Source: an uncultured Clostridia bacterium (GTDB taxonomy: Bacteria; Bacillota; Clostridia; UBA1381). From it: a stretch of DNA of 21,787 bases. Made by a program: the position numbers and the translations under genes. Each line of letters starts with the position of its first letter. Within the stretch, counting starts at the first letter, position 1. Location: the NCBI GenBank assembly GCA_934487205.1, contig CAKSRS010000045.1, positions 1 to 21,787 of the forward strand, read 5' to 3'. Positions 5,912 to 12,976 of the stretch are shown piece after piece. The notes beneath the pieces are model-generated. The model ran no database searches. It was not told the origin of the DNA and saw only the letters and a program-made list of their open reading frames with translations.

Positions 5912-6004
5912 TGGCGGAGAAGGAGGGATTCGAACCCTCGAACCGCTTGTGACGGTTACACGATTTCCAATCGTGCGCGCTCGGCCGGACTACGCGACTT
6001 CTCC
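5912..6004 (-). tRNA. tRNA-Ser (anticodon GGA), probable attachment site
   Basis: Read on the minus strand, the gene begins GGAGAAG and ends CTTCTCC-G-CCA, giving a perfect 7-bp acceptor stem, discriminator G (typical of serine) and an encoded CCA. The anticodon stem CACGA/TCGTG encloses the loop TTGGAAA, so the anticodon is GGA. A long variable arm and the T arm GAGGG-TTCGAAT-CCCTC follow, as in class II tRNAs. The tRNA is complete even though the element sits against its 3' end, as expected if integration rebuilds that end. Confidence 0.97.
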
Positions 6005-6153
6005 AAATTTACAACCATTTAATTATATCACATATTTTTAAATTTTGCAATAGTTTTTTTGTATTTTTTAATGTAATTTTTTAATATACATTTGCAAATG
6101 CATATCTGCAAGAGTAAAAATCGCCCTCCGCGTCCGGGACATTTAGAAAAAAA

Positions 6154-6176
6154 TATAATATACCCATAGCGGTATA
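6154..6176 (+). promoter_or_regulatory. csoR promoter -10 with palindromic operator
   Basis: TATAAT (6154-6159) is directly followed by TATACC (6159-6164) and GGTATA (6171-6176), perfect 6-bp arms around a 6-bp centre. Operators of CsoR-family repressors are short G/C-flanked palindromes of this kind next to the -10, so autoregulation is likely. The -35 is weak. Confidence 0.5.
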
Positions 6177-6202
6177 CACGAAGGTGATAAATTAAACAAT
6201 GC

Positions 6203-6466
6203 ATGGATTCCGAAAATCTGCATAACAGATTAAGCAGAATAATCGGTCAGATACAAGCAATAGACAGAATGATAGACCCAGACATACCTTGCGAAGACAT
6301 CTTGTCGCAAATAAATGCGGCAAAGTCCGCCTTGCATAAGGCGGGACAGGTTGTGCTTGAGGGACATTTAAAGCACTGCGTCCATGACGGCCTTGAGCAT
6401 GGCGGCGCCGACAAAACGATAGAAAGTTTTGCAAAAGCAGTTGAACGTTTTGCTAATATTAAATAG
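6203..6466 (+). CDS. CsoR/FrmR-family metal- or thiol-sensing repressor
   Basis: The 87-residue all-helical protein matches the DUF156/CsoR family. It has NRLSRIIGQIQAIDRMI at the start, Cys30 in the PCEDIL segment, and His55 with Cys59 in EGHLKHC. The Cys-His-Cys triad corresponds to the copper(I) ligands of CsoR, but the same Cys positions occur in persulfide sensors (CstR-like), so the ligand is not settled. The ribosome binding site AAGGTG is rather far (16 nt) from the ATG. No copper ATPase or copper chaperone gene lies nearby, and the next gene is convergent. Its targets must be elsewhere, apart from the palindrome in its own promoter. Confidence 0.88.
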   Translation: MDSENLHNRLSRIIGQIQAIDRMIDPDIPCEDILSQINAAKSALHKAGQVVLEGHLKHCVHDGLEHGGADKTIESFAKAVERFANIK

Positions 6467-6503
6467 TCACAAACAAAAACAGTCATTTGAGGCGGCTTAT
6501 TTA

Positions 6504-7388
6504 TTATGCCCGCGGGTGTGTATTTTCGTAAACTTTTTTTATTCTGCTGTCGAGCATTTTTGAATATACCTGCGTCGCAGAAATATCGGTGTGTCCCAAA
6601 AGCTGACGTATCGCCTCAAGGTCGGCGCCGTTTTCCAGCAAATGAATTGCAAATGAGTGGCGCAGAGTATATGGCGTTATATCTTTTTGTATCCCCGTCG
6701 ATTTACGATAATACTTTATTATTTTCCAAAAGCCTTGCCGCGACAGTTGCATACCGTTTCGGTTAAGAAACAAAAAAGGTATACTGGCGTCAATAGCAAG
6801 ATTAGGTCTTGCATTTTCAAGGTAATTTTCCACTGCCGACGCCGCGATATGACCTATCGGTACTACACGCTCATGTGCGACCGTACGGCAATGCAGCAAA
6901 CCCATTTTCAAATTAATATCATCGGTTCTGAGATTTATAAGTTCCGAAACTTTTATCCCCGTTGCGTACAAAAGTTCCAGCATTGCTTTATCGCGGCAGC
7001 CCTTTGCGTCGCCGCATTCCGGCTGATTTAAAAGTAACTCTACCTCCGCTGTTGTCAAAACTCCCGGTTCCTTCCTCGATGCATGCGGTGTTTCAAGATT
7101 TACGGTCGGGTCGTTCATTATAATACCGCTGTCGATTACGTACATATAGAATGAACGCAAAGACGCAAGATTTCGCGAAATTGTCGACGATGCTCTCCCG
7201 CAGCGCTTTAAGAAAAGCAAATATGTAATAACGGTTTGTCTGTCTGTTTTTGAGATATTCTCCACACCGTTATTTTTTAGATAAGCTATGTAATGCGCTA
7301 TATCACGTTTATAGGATAAAACGGTGTTTTGAGATTTTCTGTCAATACCCGACAGTGAAACCACAAACCCGTCCAGCAAATCCTGCAT
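6504..7388 (-). CDS. xerD: XerD-like chromosomal tyrosine recombinase with altered active site
   Basis: The protein is 294 residues from the ATG at 7388, which follows GGGAGG; the frame extends 15 codons further without a better site. It has the XerC/D layout: an N-terminal core-binding domain (about 1-95) and a catalytic domain ending in the typical Xer tail. Xer recombinases resolve chromosome dimers at dif. Retained residues are Arg243 (TLRHSF), His266 (LGH) and Tyr275 (QVYSK). However, the first catalytic Arg is Lys146 (ATGIKVSE), the His of HxLRH is Tyr240 (PYTLRH), and the GKG strand that normally gives the catalytic Lys reads CRTVAHER. The spoIIM-xerD neighbourhood is known from Bacillus and supports a chromosomal, not mobile, role. 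Confidence 0.85.
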   Translation of the reverse strand: MQDLLDGFVVSLSGIDRKSQNTVLSYKRDIAHYIAYLKNNGVENISKTDRQTVITYLLFLKRCGRASSTISRNLASLRSFYMYVIDSGIIMNDPTVNLETPHASRKEPGVLTTAEVELLLNQPECGDAKGCRDKAMLELLYATGIKVSELINLRTDDINLKMGLLHCRTVAHERVVPIGHIAASAVENYLENARPNLAIDASIPFLFLNRNGMQLSRQGFWKIIKYYRKSTGIQKDITPYTLRHSFAIHLLENGADLEAIRQLLGHTDISATQVYSKMLDSRIKKVYENTHPRA

Positions 7389-7490
7389 GATAATCCTCCC
7401 TTCGGCAGCATTATATTTCGCGTAAAAACACAAAATTCTTTTCTATTATATATTTTATCACGTTTTTCCGCATAAAACAACTGTTTTTTT

Positions 7491-8054
7491 TCAGGCAGAT
7501 TTTGCTGCTCCGGGAGCAAATTTCATAAATATTGATGAAAAAAATCCACGTGCAATGCTGTCTATACAAAATATTGCGGTTAGAAATAATATCAAAAAAA
7601 TAAAATATTTATAAAAATTTTTTTCGCCCTTGTTTCGCGCAAGGTTTTCAGCCGACATTGCACCGTAATATGCAATTGCCGGTACAACAACCATTGCCGA
7701 CAGCAAATTTGCGGTACACATTATAAGTCCCTTCATTCCGTAAAGCCGCAGCATTGCCGTTATGGAAAATCCCGTTGCATAGCCTTTTACCGCAACCGTA
7801 CCGACGCCCAATGCCATCATCGGTTTGAATACACCGGAAATTGCAAGAACGCTAAGCAAAACCGCATTATCCTCCGCCACTCTTTTTATACCCGACGCCG
7901 GCGATGATTCGTATCCCGAAACGGCGCCCGATAAATATTCATACATCTCCGTCTGCCGTTCCGTTTTAACCTGGCGCACACTTCCGATACATACGCCGAA
8001 TGCATACGCGCACAAAAACACAAAAAATACTATAGTTCTTAAGTTTTTTACCAT
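7491..8054 (-). CDS. spoIIM: Stage II sporulation protein M-like membrane protein
   Basis: The 187-residue product starts at the ATG at 8054, after GGGGAAG. It has a hydrophobic N-terminal segment (about 8-26), a hydrophilic stretch, and at least three more membrane segments. The part KGYATGFSITAMLRLYGMKGLI followed by VVVPAIAYYG parallels the KG...GFT...GWKG...IIP pattern of SpoIIM. SpoIIM, SpoIID and SpoIIP form the septal peptidoglycan-hydrolysing complex that drives engulfment of the forespore. Position just upstream of xerD, as in Bacillus, backs the call. It is somewhat shorter than the Bacillus protein (about 214). No clear sigma-E promoter is visible upstream. Confidence 0.68.
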   Translation of the reverse strand: MVKNLRTIVFFVFLCAYAFGVCIGSVRQVKTERQTEMYEYLSGAVSGYESSPASGIKRVAEDNAVLLSVLAISGVFKPMMALGVGTVAVKGYATGFSITAMLRLYGMKGLIMCTANLLSAMVVVPAIAYYGAMSAENLARNKGEKNFYKYFIFLILFLTAIFCIDSIARGFFSSIFMKFAPGAAKSA

Positions 8055-8097
8055 TTTTACTTCCCCCGCCGTTTTGTAAATTTCAATTCGGTAAATA

Positions 8098-8145
8098 CAA
8101 AAATCCGATTGCAAATATGATACTACATACATATTCGCAATCGGA
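8098..8145 (-). terminator. Terminator of the aminotransferase gene
   Basis: On the minus strand, a long stem (8104-8119 paired with 8130-8145, 15 of 16 positions complementary) is followed by TTTTTG. It ends transcription from the aminotransferase gene before spoIIM. Confidence 0.9.
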
Positions 8146-8165
8146 CATATTAATTCCGTTTTTAT

Positions 8166-9356
8166 TTAAAATTCCGCCGCCTGAAGAAATTTCTTCAGTC
8201 TTTCTATTCCTTCAACGATATTATCCATACTGGTTGCATAAGACCATCTGACATAGTTATCTACGCCGAACCCCGTACCCGGCACAACGGCAACCTTTGC
8301 AACATCTAAAAACAGCTGTGCAAAATCGTCCGCGTTATGAATTGTCGTTCCGTACATTGTTTTACCGATAAGCTCATCTATATTCATCATAATATAAAAT
8401 GCTCCATGCGGCTTTTTGCACGATACACCGTCGATGCTGTTAAACATATCAACCATAAAATCACGGCGGCGCTTAAACTGTTTCCGCATTTTCTCTGCTG
8501 CCTCCATGCCGCCTTCAAGCGCAGCGTATGCCGCTTCCTGCGCAATGGAGTTGGGGTTTGATGATGCATGCGACTGAATATTCGCCATTGCTTTCGCTAT
8601 TTCGGGATTAGCCGCAGCATATCCGATTCGCCAACCTGTCATGGCAAATGTTTTTGAAACACCGTTTACAACAATGGTACGTTTTTTTATTTCCTCACCA
8701 AACGATGCAATGCTTATATGCTTTCCTTCATAGATAAGATGCTCATATATTTCATCGGAAATTACATACAGGTCATGCTTTACGGCAAAATCCGCAACAG
8801 CTCGGAGCTCCGCCTCGGTATATACCATTCCCGTCGGGTTCGAAGGACTGTTTATCACCAAAGCCTTTGTTTTTGGCGTAAGCGCTGCCTCCAAAAGTTC
8901 GGTTGTCACTTTAAATTCATCATCTTCTTTTGTATCCACCGTAACCGGGACACCGTCCGCAAGCTTAACCATTTCCGGATAACTTACCCAATACGGTGCG
9001 GGGATAAGCACCTCATCGCCCGGATTTAAAATTGCCGTAAATGCATTTATAAGCGAATGTTTTGCACCGTTTGACACAACGATATCGGTCGGTTTATATT
9101 CCAAAGAATTTTCGCGCAGAAATTTATCCGCCACAGCCTTACGCAGTTTTAACGTGCCGGCTGCCGGCGTATACTTTGTTTCACCGCGCATTATAGCCGC
9201 GATAGCTGCCTCTTTAATATGATCGGGTGTGTCAAAATCCGGTTCTCCGCAGCCAAATCCAACGACATCAACACCGTTTGCCTTCATTTCCTTAAATTTT
9301 GAATCTATCGCAAGAGTCGGTGACGGCGACACCTGCGCTGCTTTTCTTGATACCAT
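8166..9356 (-). CDS. Class I aminotransferase, aspartate type
   Basis: The 396-residue PLP enzyme starts at the ATG at 9356, preceded by GGAGGG. It shows the fold type I signatures: SPSNPTG, SDEIYEHL, the PLP lysine at about residue 235 (NGVSKTFAMTGWRIGY) and the substrate-carboxylate arginine in VRWSYATS near the C terminus. This is the subgroup I-beta/gamma architecture of aspartate and related aminotransferases, which move the amino group between aspartate and 2-oxoglutarate in the cytoplasm. Aromatic amino acids, or prephenate in some relatives, are alternative substrates that cannot be excluded. It is monocistronic, with its own consensus promoter (9419-9447) and a strong terminator. Confidence 0.93.
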   Translation of the reverse strand: MVSRKAAQVSPSPTLAIDSKFKEMKANGVDVVGFGCGEPDFDTPDHIKEAAIAAIMRGETKYTPAAGTLKLRKAVADKFLRENSLEYKPTDIVVSNGAKHSLINAFTAILNPGDEVLIPAPYWVSYPEMVKLADGVPVTVDTKEDDEFKVTTELLEAALTPKTKALVINSPSNPTGMVYTEAELRAVADFAVKHDLYVISDEIYEHLIYEGKHISIASFGEEIKKRTIVVNGVSKTFAMTGWRIGYAAANPEIAKAMANIQSHASSNPNSIAQEAAYAALEGGMEAAEKMRKQFKRRRDFMVDMFNSIDGVSCKKPHGAFYIMMNIDELIGKTMYGTTIHNADDFAQLFLDVAKVAVVPGTGFGVDNYVRWSYATSMDNIVEGIERLKKFLQAAEF

Positions 9357-9368
9357 AATGCCCTCCGT

Positions 9369-9411
9369 ATGAATAATTTGTAGTGTCAAAATTTCATTTT
9401 TGATTATTCAT
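9369..9411 (-). repeat. Inverted repeat in the aminotransferase 5' untranslated region
   Basis: ATGAATAAT (9369-9377) and ATTATTCAT (9403-9411) are perfect 9-bp arms 25 bp apart. They lie between the promoter and the ribosome binding site, and the downstream arm ends a few bases before GGAGGG. The stem is A/T-rich and weak. It may be an operator or a leader hairpin. Confidence 0.4.
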
Positions 9412-9418
9412 TAAGATT

Positions 9419-9447
9419 ATTATACCACATTTATATACAAATTGCAA
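9419..9447 (-). promoter_or_regulatory. Promoter of the aminotransferase gene
   Basis: On the minus strand, TTGCAA (9442-9447) and TATAAT (9419-9424) are exactly 17 bp apart, and TGG before the -10 gives an extended element. The start site would lie near 9412, leaving a leader of about 55 nt. Confidence 0.8.
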
Positions 9448-9519
9448 TATTTATACAGATAAAACTTCATATTTTAATCAACAAACAATACGAGAATTTT
9501 TATACATATCTATGCATAA

Positions 9520-10428
9520 TTAACAATTATATTCCTTAAACAGGCGCAAAAAATTGCGATAAGCAATTTTTTCCCGCAAGTCGGTTTCATACGGAAGTGA
9601 TTTTATCACTTTATCCATATCCTGCACACCGCAAATTTCGCGCGGCAGCCGTTCCACACCGTCAAAATCACTGCCGAGACCGATATTATCTTCGCCGCCG
9701 AGCGACAAAAATCTATCAATATGCCGCGCTATATCACTTATGTCTTCCCCGAGAAATTCCGGATAAAAATTTATGCCGACAACGCCGTGCATTTCCTTTA
9801 TCTTCACGAATTGTTCGTCTGTCAGATTGCGAATATGCTCGTGCACCGCCTTTGAACAGGAGTGGCTTGCAATTATCGGTCTGTTTGATATTTGCGCAAC
9901 ATCCCAAAACGATTTGGGACTGAGATGCGACACATCAGGAATAATTCCCATGCAATTCATCTTGCGAATAACCTTTTTGCCGAATTCTGTCAATCCTGTA
10001 TCTTCCTTTTCACACACACCGCATGCAAGCTGATTTTTAAAATTCCACGTTAACGCAATCATGCGCACGCCCAAATTATACAAAGTCTCCAAATCATCAA
10101 GCGTTTTTATCGGCTCGCCGCCTTCAAGGCTTAAAAATGCTTTTACCGGCGTCTTTGCATTTTCCCAATCGGAATAGTTTTTACACACACTTATACCGTT
10201 CTCTTTTGTTTCACGATAAAAATTATCAATGATTTCCCGGGCACGCTCCATTGCGTTATCTTTATATTCCGGGTCAGCAAATGCCGCAAAAACTTGCGTA
10301 TATGATTTGTATTTCGACAAGCGTTTCATATCAATCTGCATATTGTTTTCCGCCAGACGCTCGCCGCGGTTTAAAAGCTCGCTCATGGTATCGGAATGAG
10401 TATCAAAAATAATATAATCCTTCATCAT
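9520..10428 (-). CDS. Membrane dipeptidase family (peptidase M19)
   Basis: The 302-residue protein has the M19 zinc ligands in order: the HSD motif in FDTHSDTM (about 11-13), Glu in LEGGEP (about 122), His in DVSH (about 175), His in ASHSCS (about 196), and GLGSDFDG with the last Asp. M19 enzymes are TIM-barrel dizinc dipeptidases that also accept D-residue dipeptides. There is no signal peptide, so it acts in the cytoplasm. Two ATG codons are adjacent (10428 and 10425). AGGAG lies 4 nt before the first and 7 nt before the second, which is a slightly better fit. It is the last gene of rnhB-yraN-dipeptidase, 23 nt after yraN. Confidence 0.92.
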   Translation of the reverse strand: MMKDYIIFDTHSDTMSELLNRGERLAENNMQIDMKRLSKYKSYTQVFAAFADPEYKDNAMERAREIIDNFYRETKENGISVCKNYSDWENAKTPVKAFLSLEGGEPIKTLDDLETLYNLGVRMIALTWNFKNQLACGVCEKEDTGLTEFGKKVIRKMNCMGIIPDVSHLSPKSFWDVAQISNRPIIASHSCSKAVHEHIRNLTDEQFVKIKEMHGVVGINFYPEFLGEDISDIARHIDRFLSLGGEDNIGLGSDFDGVERLPREICGVQDMDKVIKSLPYETDLREKIAYRNFLRLFKEYNC

Positions 10429-10451
10429 ATTGCTCCTTTCTGCTTAATATT

Positions 10452-10814
10452 TTATGCGCCGAATGCATTTTTTATATGATTTATATTGTCAGCATGCGGT
10501 CTTGAAAAGCGCATATGATACAGAACCTCTATTACGTCAAACCGCATATCCACGTCATCTCTGCCGAGATAGCATATCGCCGTGCCGATAATTTTTTCAC
10601 GTTTGCGGAAATTCACAAATTCACACGGATTTCCGAATTCATTTGTTATGCGCGTTTTTACCTCCACGAAAACGGTTGTCTCGCCGTCGCGTGCAATAAT
10701 ATCTATTTCACCGCTGCGTGTACGGAAATTGCGTTCGATGATTTCCATTCCGTTTTTTTTTAAATATTTGCATGCGGCATTTTCGCCGAAATCACCTATT
10801 TCCTTTGTTGTCAT
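10452..10814 (-). CDS. yraN: YraN/UPF0102 family nuclease-fold protein
   Basis: The protein is 120 residues from the ATG at 10814. This start is 1 nt after the rnhB stop (TGATATG), suggesting coupled translation; a TTG 24 nt upstream is the alternative. It matches UPF0102: GDFGENAACKYLKKNG, then IIERNFRTRSGEIDIIARD and FVEVKTR. The Glu...Asp...Glu-Val-Lys set is that of restriction-endonuclease-like nucleases. The cellular role of YraN in this phylum is not established; a DNA-related function is assumed because it so often accompanies rnhB. Confidence 0.93.
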   Translation of the reverse strand: MTTKEIGDFGENAACKYLKKNGMEIIERNFRTRSGEIDIIARDGETTVFVEVKTRITNEFGNPCEFVNFRKREKIIGTAICYLGRDDVDMRFDVIEVLYHMRFSRPHADNINHIKNAFGA

Positions 10815-10815
10815 A

Positions 10816-11469
10816 TCAGCTCTCACTCTCTCTGCCAAGTAATTTTTTTAAAAATGTCCTTCTGTGTATCGGGCACAGTCCATACTTTAAAATTGCATCG
10901 GTATGCGCTTTTGTACCATATCCTTTGTGCTTTTCAAATCCGTATTCCGGATATTCTTCCGCGATTTTTACTATGTATCGGTCACGGGAAACCTTCGCCA
11001 ATATCGATGCCGCTGCAATTGACATGCTTTTTGCGTCTCCCTTTACAATCGTCTCATGAGGAAATGTCATTCCCTTTATGCCGTTGCCGTCTATCACAAC
11101 ATAGTCCGGACGCACCGCCAGGTCATCAACAGCGCAGTTCATAGCCATATAGGTCGCATTTAAAATATTCACTTCATCAATTATTTTTTCGTCAATGGCA
11201 CAGACAGAATACGCAACGGCAATTTCCTTTATTTTATCAAAAAGCTCATCACGCTTTTTCGGCGACAGCTTTTTTGAATCATTTATCCCGTCCAGGCGCA
11301 CATTTTCCGGCAGGATTACCGCCGCGGCATATACCGGCCCGGCAAGCGGCCCTCTGCCCGCCTCATCAACACCCGCTACGTAACGATATCCGTCCACGTG
11401 CAGCCTATCCTCCGTTTCCAGCATCGCTCTTTGACGTGCTAATTCCTGTTCTTCCGATAATTTTGCCAT
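10816..11469 (-). CDS. rnhB: Ribonuclease HII
   Basis: The 217-residue protein has the type 2 RNase H signature GVDEAGRGPLAGPV with catalytic Asp35 and Glu36, then Asp127 in VVIDGNG and an Asp in the SILAKVSRDRY region (about 163). A GYGTKAH motif follows near the C terminus. It removes RNA from RNA/DNA hybrids and excises single ribonucleotides from DNA in the cytoplasm. The ATG at 11469 follows GGAG. It heads the three-gene operon with yraN and the M19 dipeptidase. Confidence 0.97.
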   Translation of the reverse strand: MAKLSEEQELARQRAMLETEDRLHVDGYRYVAGVDEAGRGPLAGPVYAAAVILPENVRLDGINDSKKLSPKKRDELFDKIKEIAVAYSVCAIDEKIIDEVNILNATYMAMNCAVDDLAVRPDYVVIDGNGIKGMTFPHETIVKGDAKSMSIAAASILAKVSRDRYIVKIAEEYPEYGFEKHKGYGTKAHTDAILKYGLCPIHRRTFLKKLLGRESES

Positions 11470-11528
11470 ATTTTTCTCCGTTCCGCCGCAATCATACGGC
11501 TGTAAATTTTTTAATTTTTTTCGAAATT

Positions 11529-11537
11529 AGTATACCA
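11529..11537 (-). promoter_or_regulatory. Extended -10 promoter candidate for rnhB operon
   Basis: On the minus strand, TGG-TATACT lies about 60 nt before the rnhB start. No good -35 is 17 bp upstream, so the call depends on the extended -10. The rightward DUF4364 gene starts 57 bp away on the other side, so the promoters are divergent. Confidence 0.4.
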
Positions 11538-11593
11538 TTTTTTCAAAAAATGTGTTACAATATATATGATATATTTTCTCAGGAGGGATAGAT

Positions 11594-12136
11594 ATGTACA
11601 TGAGAGAAATAGACGACCCTGTAATGATACAGTACATCATACTTTTTACACTTTCCAAAGCCGCACGCAGAGTCACTCATTCGCAGCTGACATGCTTGAC
11701 TTTAGACCATTGTAACATAAATTTTGCCAATTTTCAAATTGCTCTTGATAATTTGGTTCAAATCGAATATATCCGCAAGCTGCCCAACGGTTATGACGAA
11801 AACATGCCCATATACGATTTGACCGAAAAAGGTATTCAGGCAAACGATTTTTTTTCACATTCAATACCTATATATATCCGCGAACAGATTGAAGAGCACA
11901 TTAAGCCTTTTTTTGAGCAAGAGCAGCTAAAGCGCAGTGTTAAAGCAAAGCTCGTGGAAATCAATTCCCGCGAATATGGCGTTGACTGTGCTCTTTATGA
12001 CAGCACATCGCCCCTTATGGAACTAAGCTTTTATGCCGGTACGCGTGAAACCGCAGCACAAATCATACGCAATTTTAAATCCCACCCCGATGACGTTTAT
12101 GCGAAAATCACCAAAGCGTTATTAGGCGAAGAATAA
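11594..12136 (+). CDS. DUF4364 family protein
   Basis: The 180-residue protein starts at an ATG preceded by AGGAGGG. The N-terminal part (about 10-85) looks like a winged helix: TLSKAARRVTHSQLTCLTL, then ALDNLVQIEYIRKL, and YDLTEKGIQ as the wing and final helix. The C-terminal half is alpha/beta and ends in AKITKALLGEE. This matches DUF4364, a family widespread in Clostridia and predicted to bind DNA; its function is not known. It is monocistronic, divergent from rnhB and ends at a strong terminator (12185-12218). Confidence 0.85.
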   Translation: MYMREIDDPVMIQYIILFTLSKAARRVTHSQLTCLTLDHCNINFANFQIALDNLVQIEYIRKLPNGYDENMPIYDLTEKGIQANDFFSHSIPIYIREQIEEHIKPFFEQEQLKRSVKAKLVEINSREYGVDCALYDSTSPLMELSFYAGTRETAAQIIRNFKSHPDDVYAKITKALLGEE

Positions 12137-12184
12137 TTATATTTATTTTACCACATTGTGCGCCAAATTGCAACGGTACACGTT

Positions 12185-12218
12185 AAAAATACCGCATCAC
12201 AGATGATGCGGTATTTTT
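12185..12218. terminator. Bidirectional terminator between DUF4364 and thiT
   Basis: A 15-bp perfect stem (12185-12199 paired with 12204-12218) closes on the loop CAGA. The left arm begins with five A and the right arm ends with five T, so it works for both convergent genes. Confidence 0.92.
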
Positions 12219-12238
12219 GTGCCGGCGTATACCCGCCG

Positions 12239-12754
12239 TCAGATTTCAAACAGCTTGTGAGCCTTCTTGTAAAGCAGCACAAGAACAATAATTGCAATAA
12301 TAAGTTCGGGAATCATATATGTAGCCTGATATCCGAGTGAATATATCCACGGATTTTCTCCCTCCGGCGCAAAGCTTGCAAAAAGCAGCGCGCCCGACAA
12401 AACCGAACTTATAAATCTCCCGGCAACGCCGACGCAGCAGCCCGCTACAATTCCACCGAGGTTCTTGGGGAAAAATCCGCATACACCCAAAATGCCGAAT
12501 GCCAGCACATAATCTAAAAGTATTGAAAGCGGGTGGTATACAACGCCGTCAATCGCCAAAGATATCAAACCGTAAAGCGCACCCGCAATCATGCCCTGCC
12601 ACGGACCTCTGCGGATTGATAAAAATAAAATCGGTATCATTGTAAGCGCGATTGAACCGCCTTGCGGCATTTTATAGACGCAGATAAAGCTGCACACTAC
12701 GGCAAGCGCTATCGTTACCGCAATTTCCGTTAATTGTTTCGTTTTGTCATTCAT
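12239..12754 (-). CDS. thiT: Thiamine-binding ECF transporter S component
   Basis: The 171-residue membrane protein has six predicted helices. It carries the ThiT pattern SIALTMIPILFLSIRRG early on and PWIYSLGYQATYMIPE near the C terminus, regions that line the thiamine pocket. ThiT captures thiamine outside the cell and works with the shared EcfA-A'-T module, which is not in this window. The ATG at 12754 follows GGAGG. A TPP riboswitch with a terminator stands upstream, so the gene is shut off when thiamine pyrophosphate is plentiful, which independently supports the substrate. Confidence 0.93.
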   Translation of the reverse strand: MNDKTKQLTEIAVTIALAVVCSFICVYKMPQGGSIALTMIPILFLSIRRGPWQGMIAGALYGLISLAIDGVVYHPLSILLDYVLAFGILGVCGFFPKNLGGIVAGCCVGVAGRFISSVLSGALLFASFAPEGENPWIYSLGYQATYMIPELIIAIIVLVLLYKKAHKLFEI

Positions 12755-12802
12755 AATTCATTCCTCCGAAATATATAATTTTAAATGAATATGTTCTGAC
12801 AC

Positions 12803-12833
12803 AAAGAAAACGCGCACCGATACGATACGCGTT
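12803..12833 (-). terminator. Riboswitch-controlled terminator upstream of thiT
   Basis: On the minus strand, AACGCG (12828-12833) pairs with CGCGTT (12809-12814), followed by a U-rich tract (TTTTC then TTTG). It begins 9 nt after the aptamer, so it is the likely expression platform for transcription attenuation. Part of the stem could be extended through the loop. Confidence 0.7.
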
Positions 12834-12842
12834 AAAATATCT

Positions 12843-12932
12843 TGAAATCCCTACGCCGGCATTATCCATATCAGGTTTATAGGGTCGGAATTAAGAATCC
12901 CCTCTCAGCCTGTTTACAAGCTCCCCTTTTCA
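12843..12932 (-). promoter_or_regulatory. TPP riboswitch (THI element)
   Basis: On the minus strand, the conserved elements come in order: GGGGAGC, GGCTGAGAGGGG (CTGAGA at 12903-12908), AACCTGAT, TGGATAATGCC and GCGTAGGGA. TGAAA (12928-12932) pairs with TTTCA (12843-12847) to close P1. These are the diagnostic THI-box sequences. Binding of thiamine pyrophosphate should favour the terminator at 12803-12833 and switch off thiT. Confidence 0.97.
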
Positions 12933-12947
12933 TATTCATTTTTCTAT

Positions 12948-12976
12948 ATTATACTACTTTTTTCGCCAAATGTCAA
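12948..12976 (-). promoter_or_regulatory. Promoter of the thiT riboswitch transcript
   Basis: On the minus strand, TTGACA (12971-12976) and TATAAT (12948-12953) are perfect hexamers 17 bp apart. The -35 overlaps the TGA stop codon of the upstream sigma-factor gene. Transcription would begin near 12941, just before aptamer P1. Confidence 0.9.
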
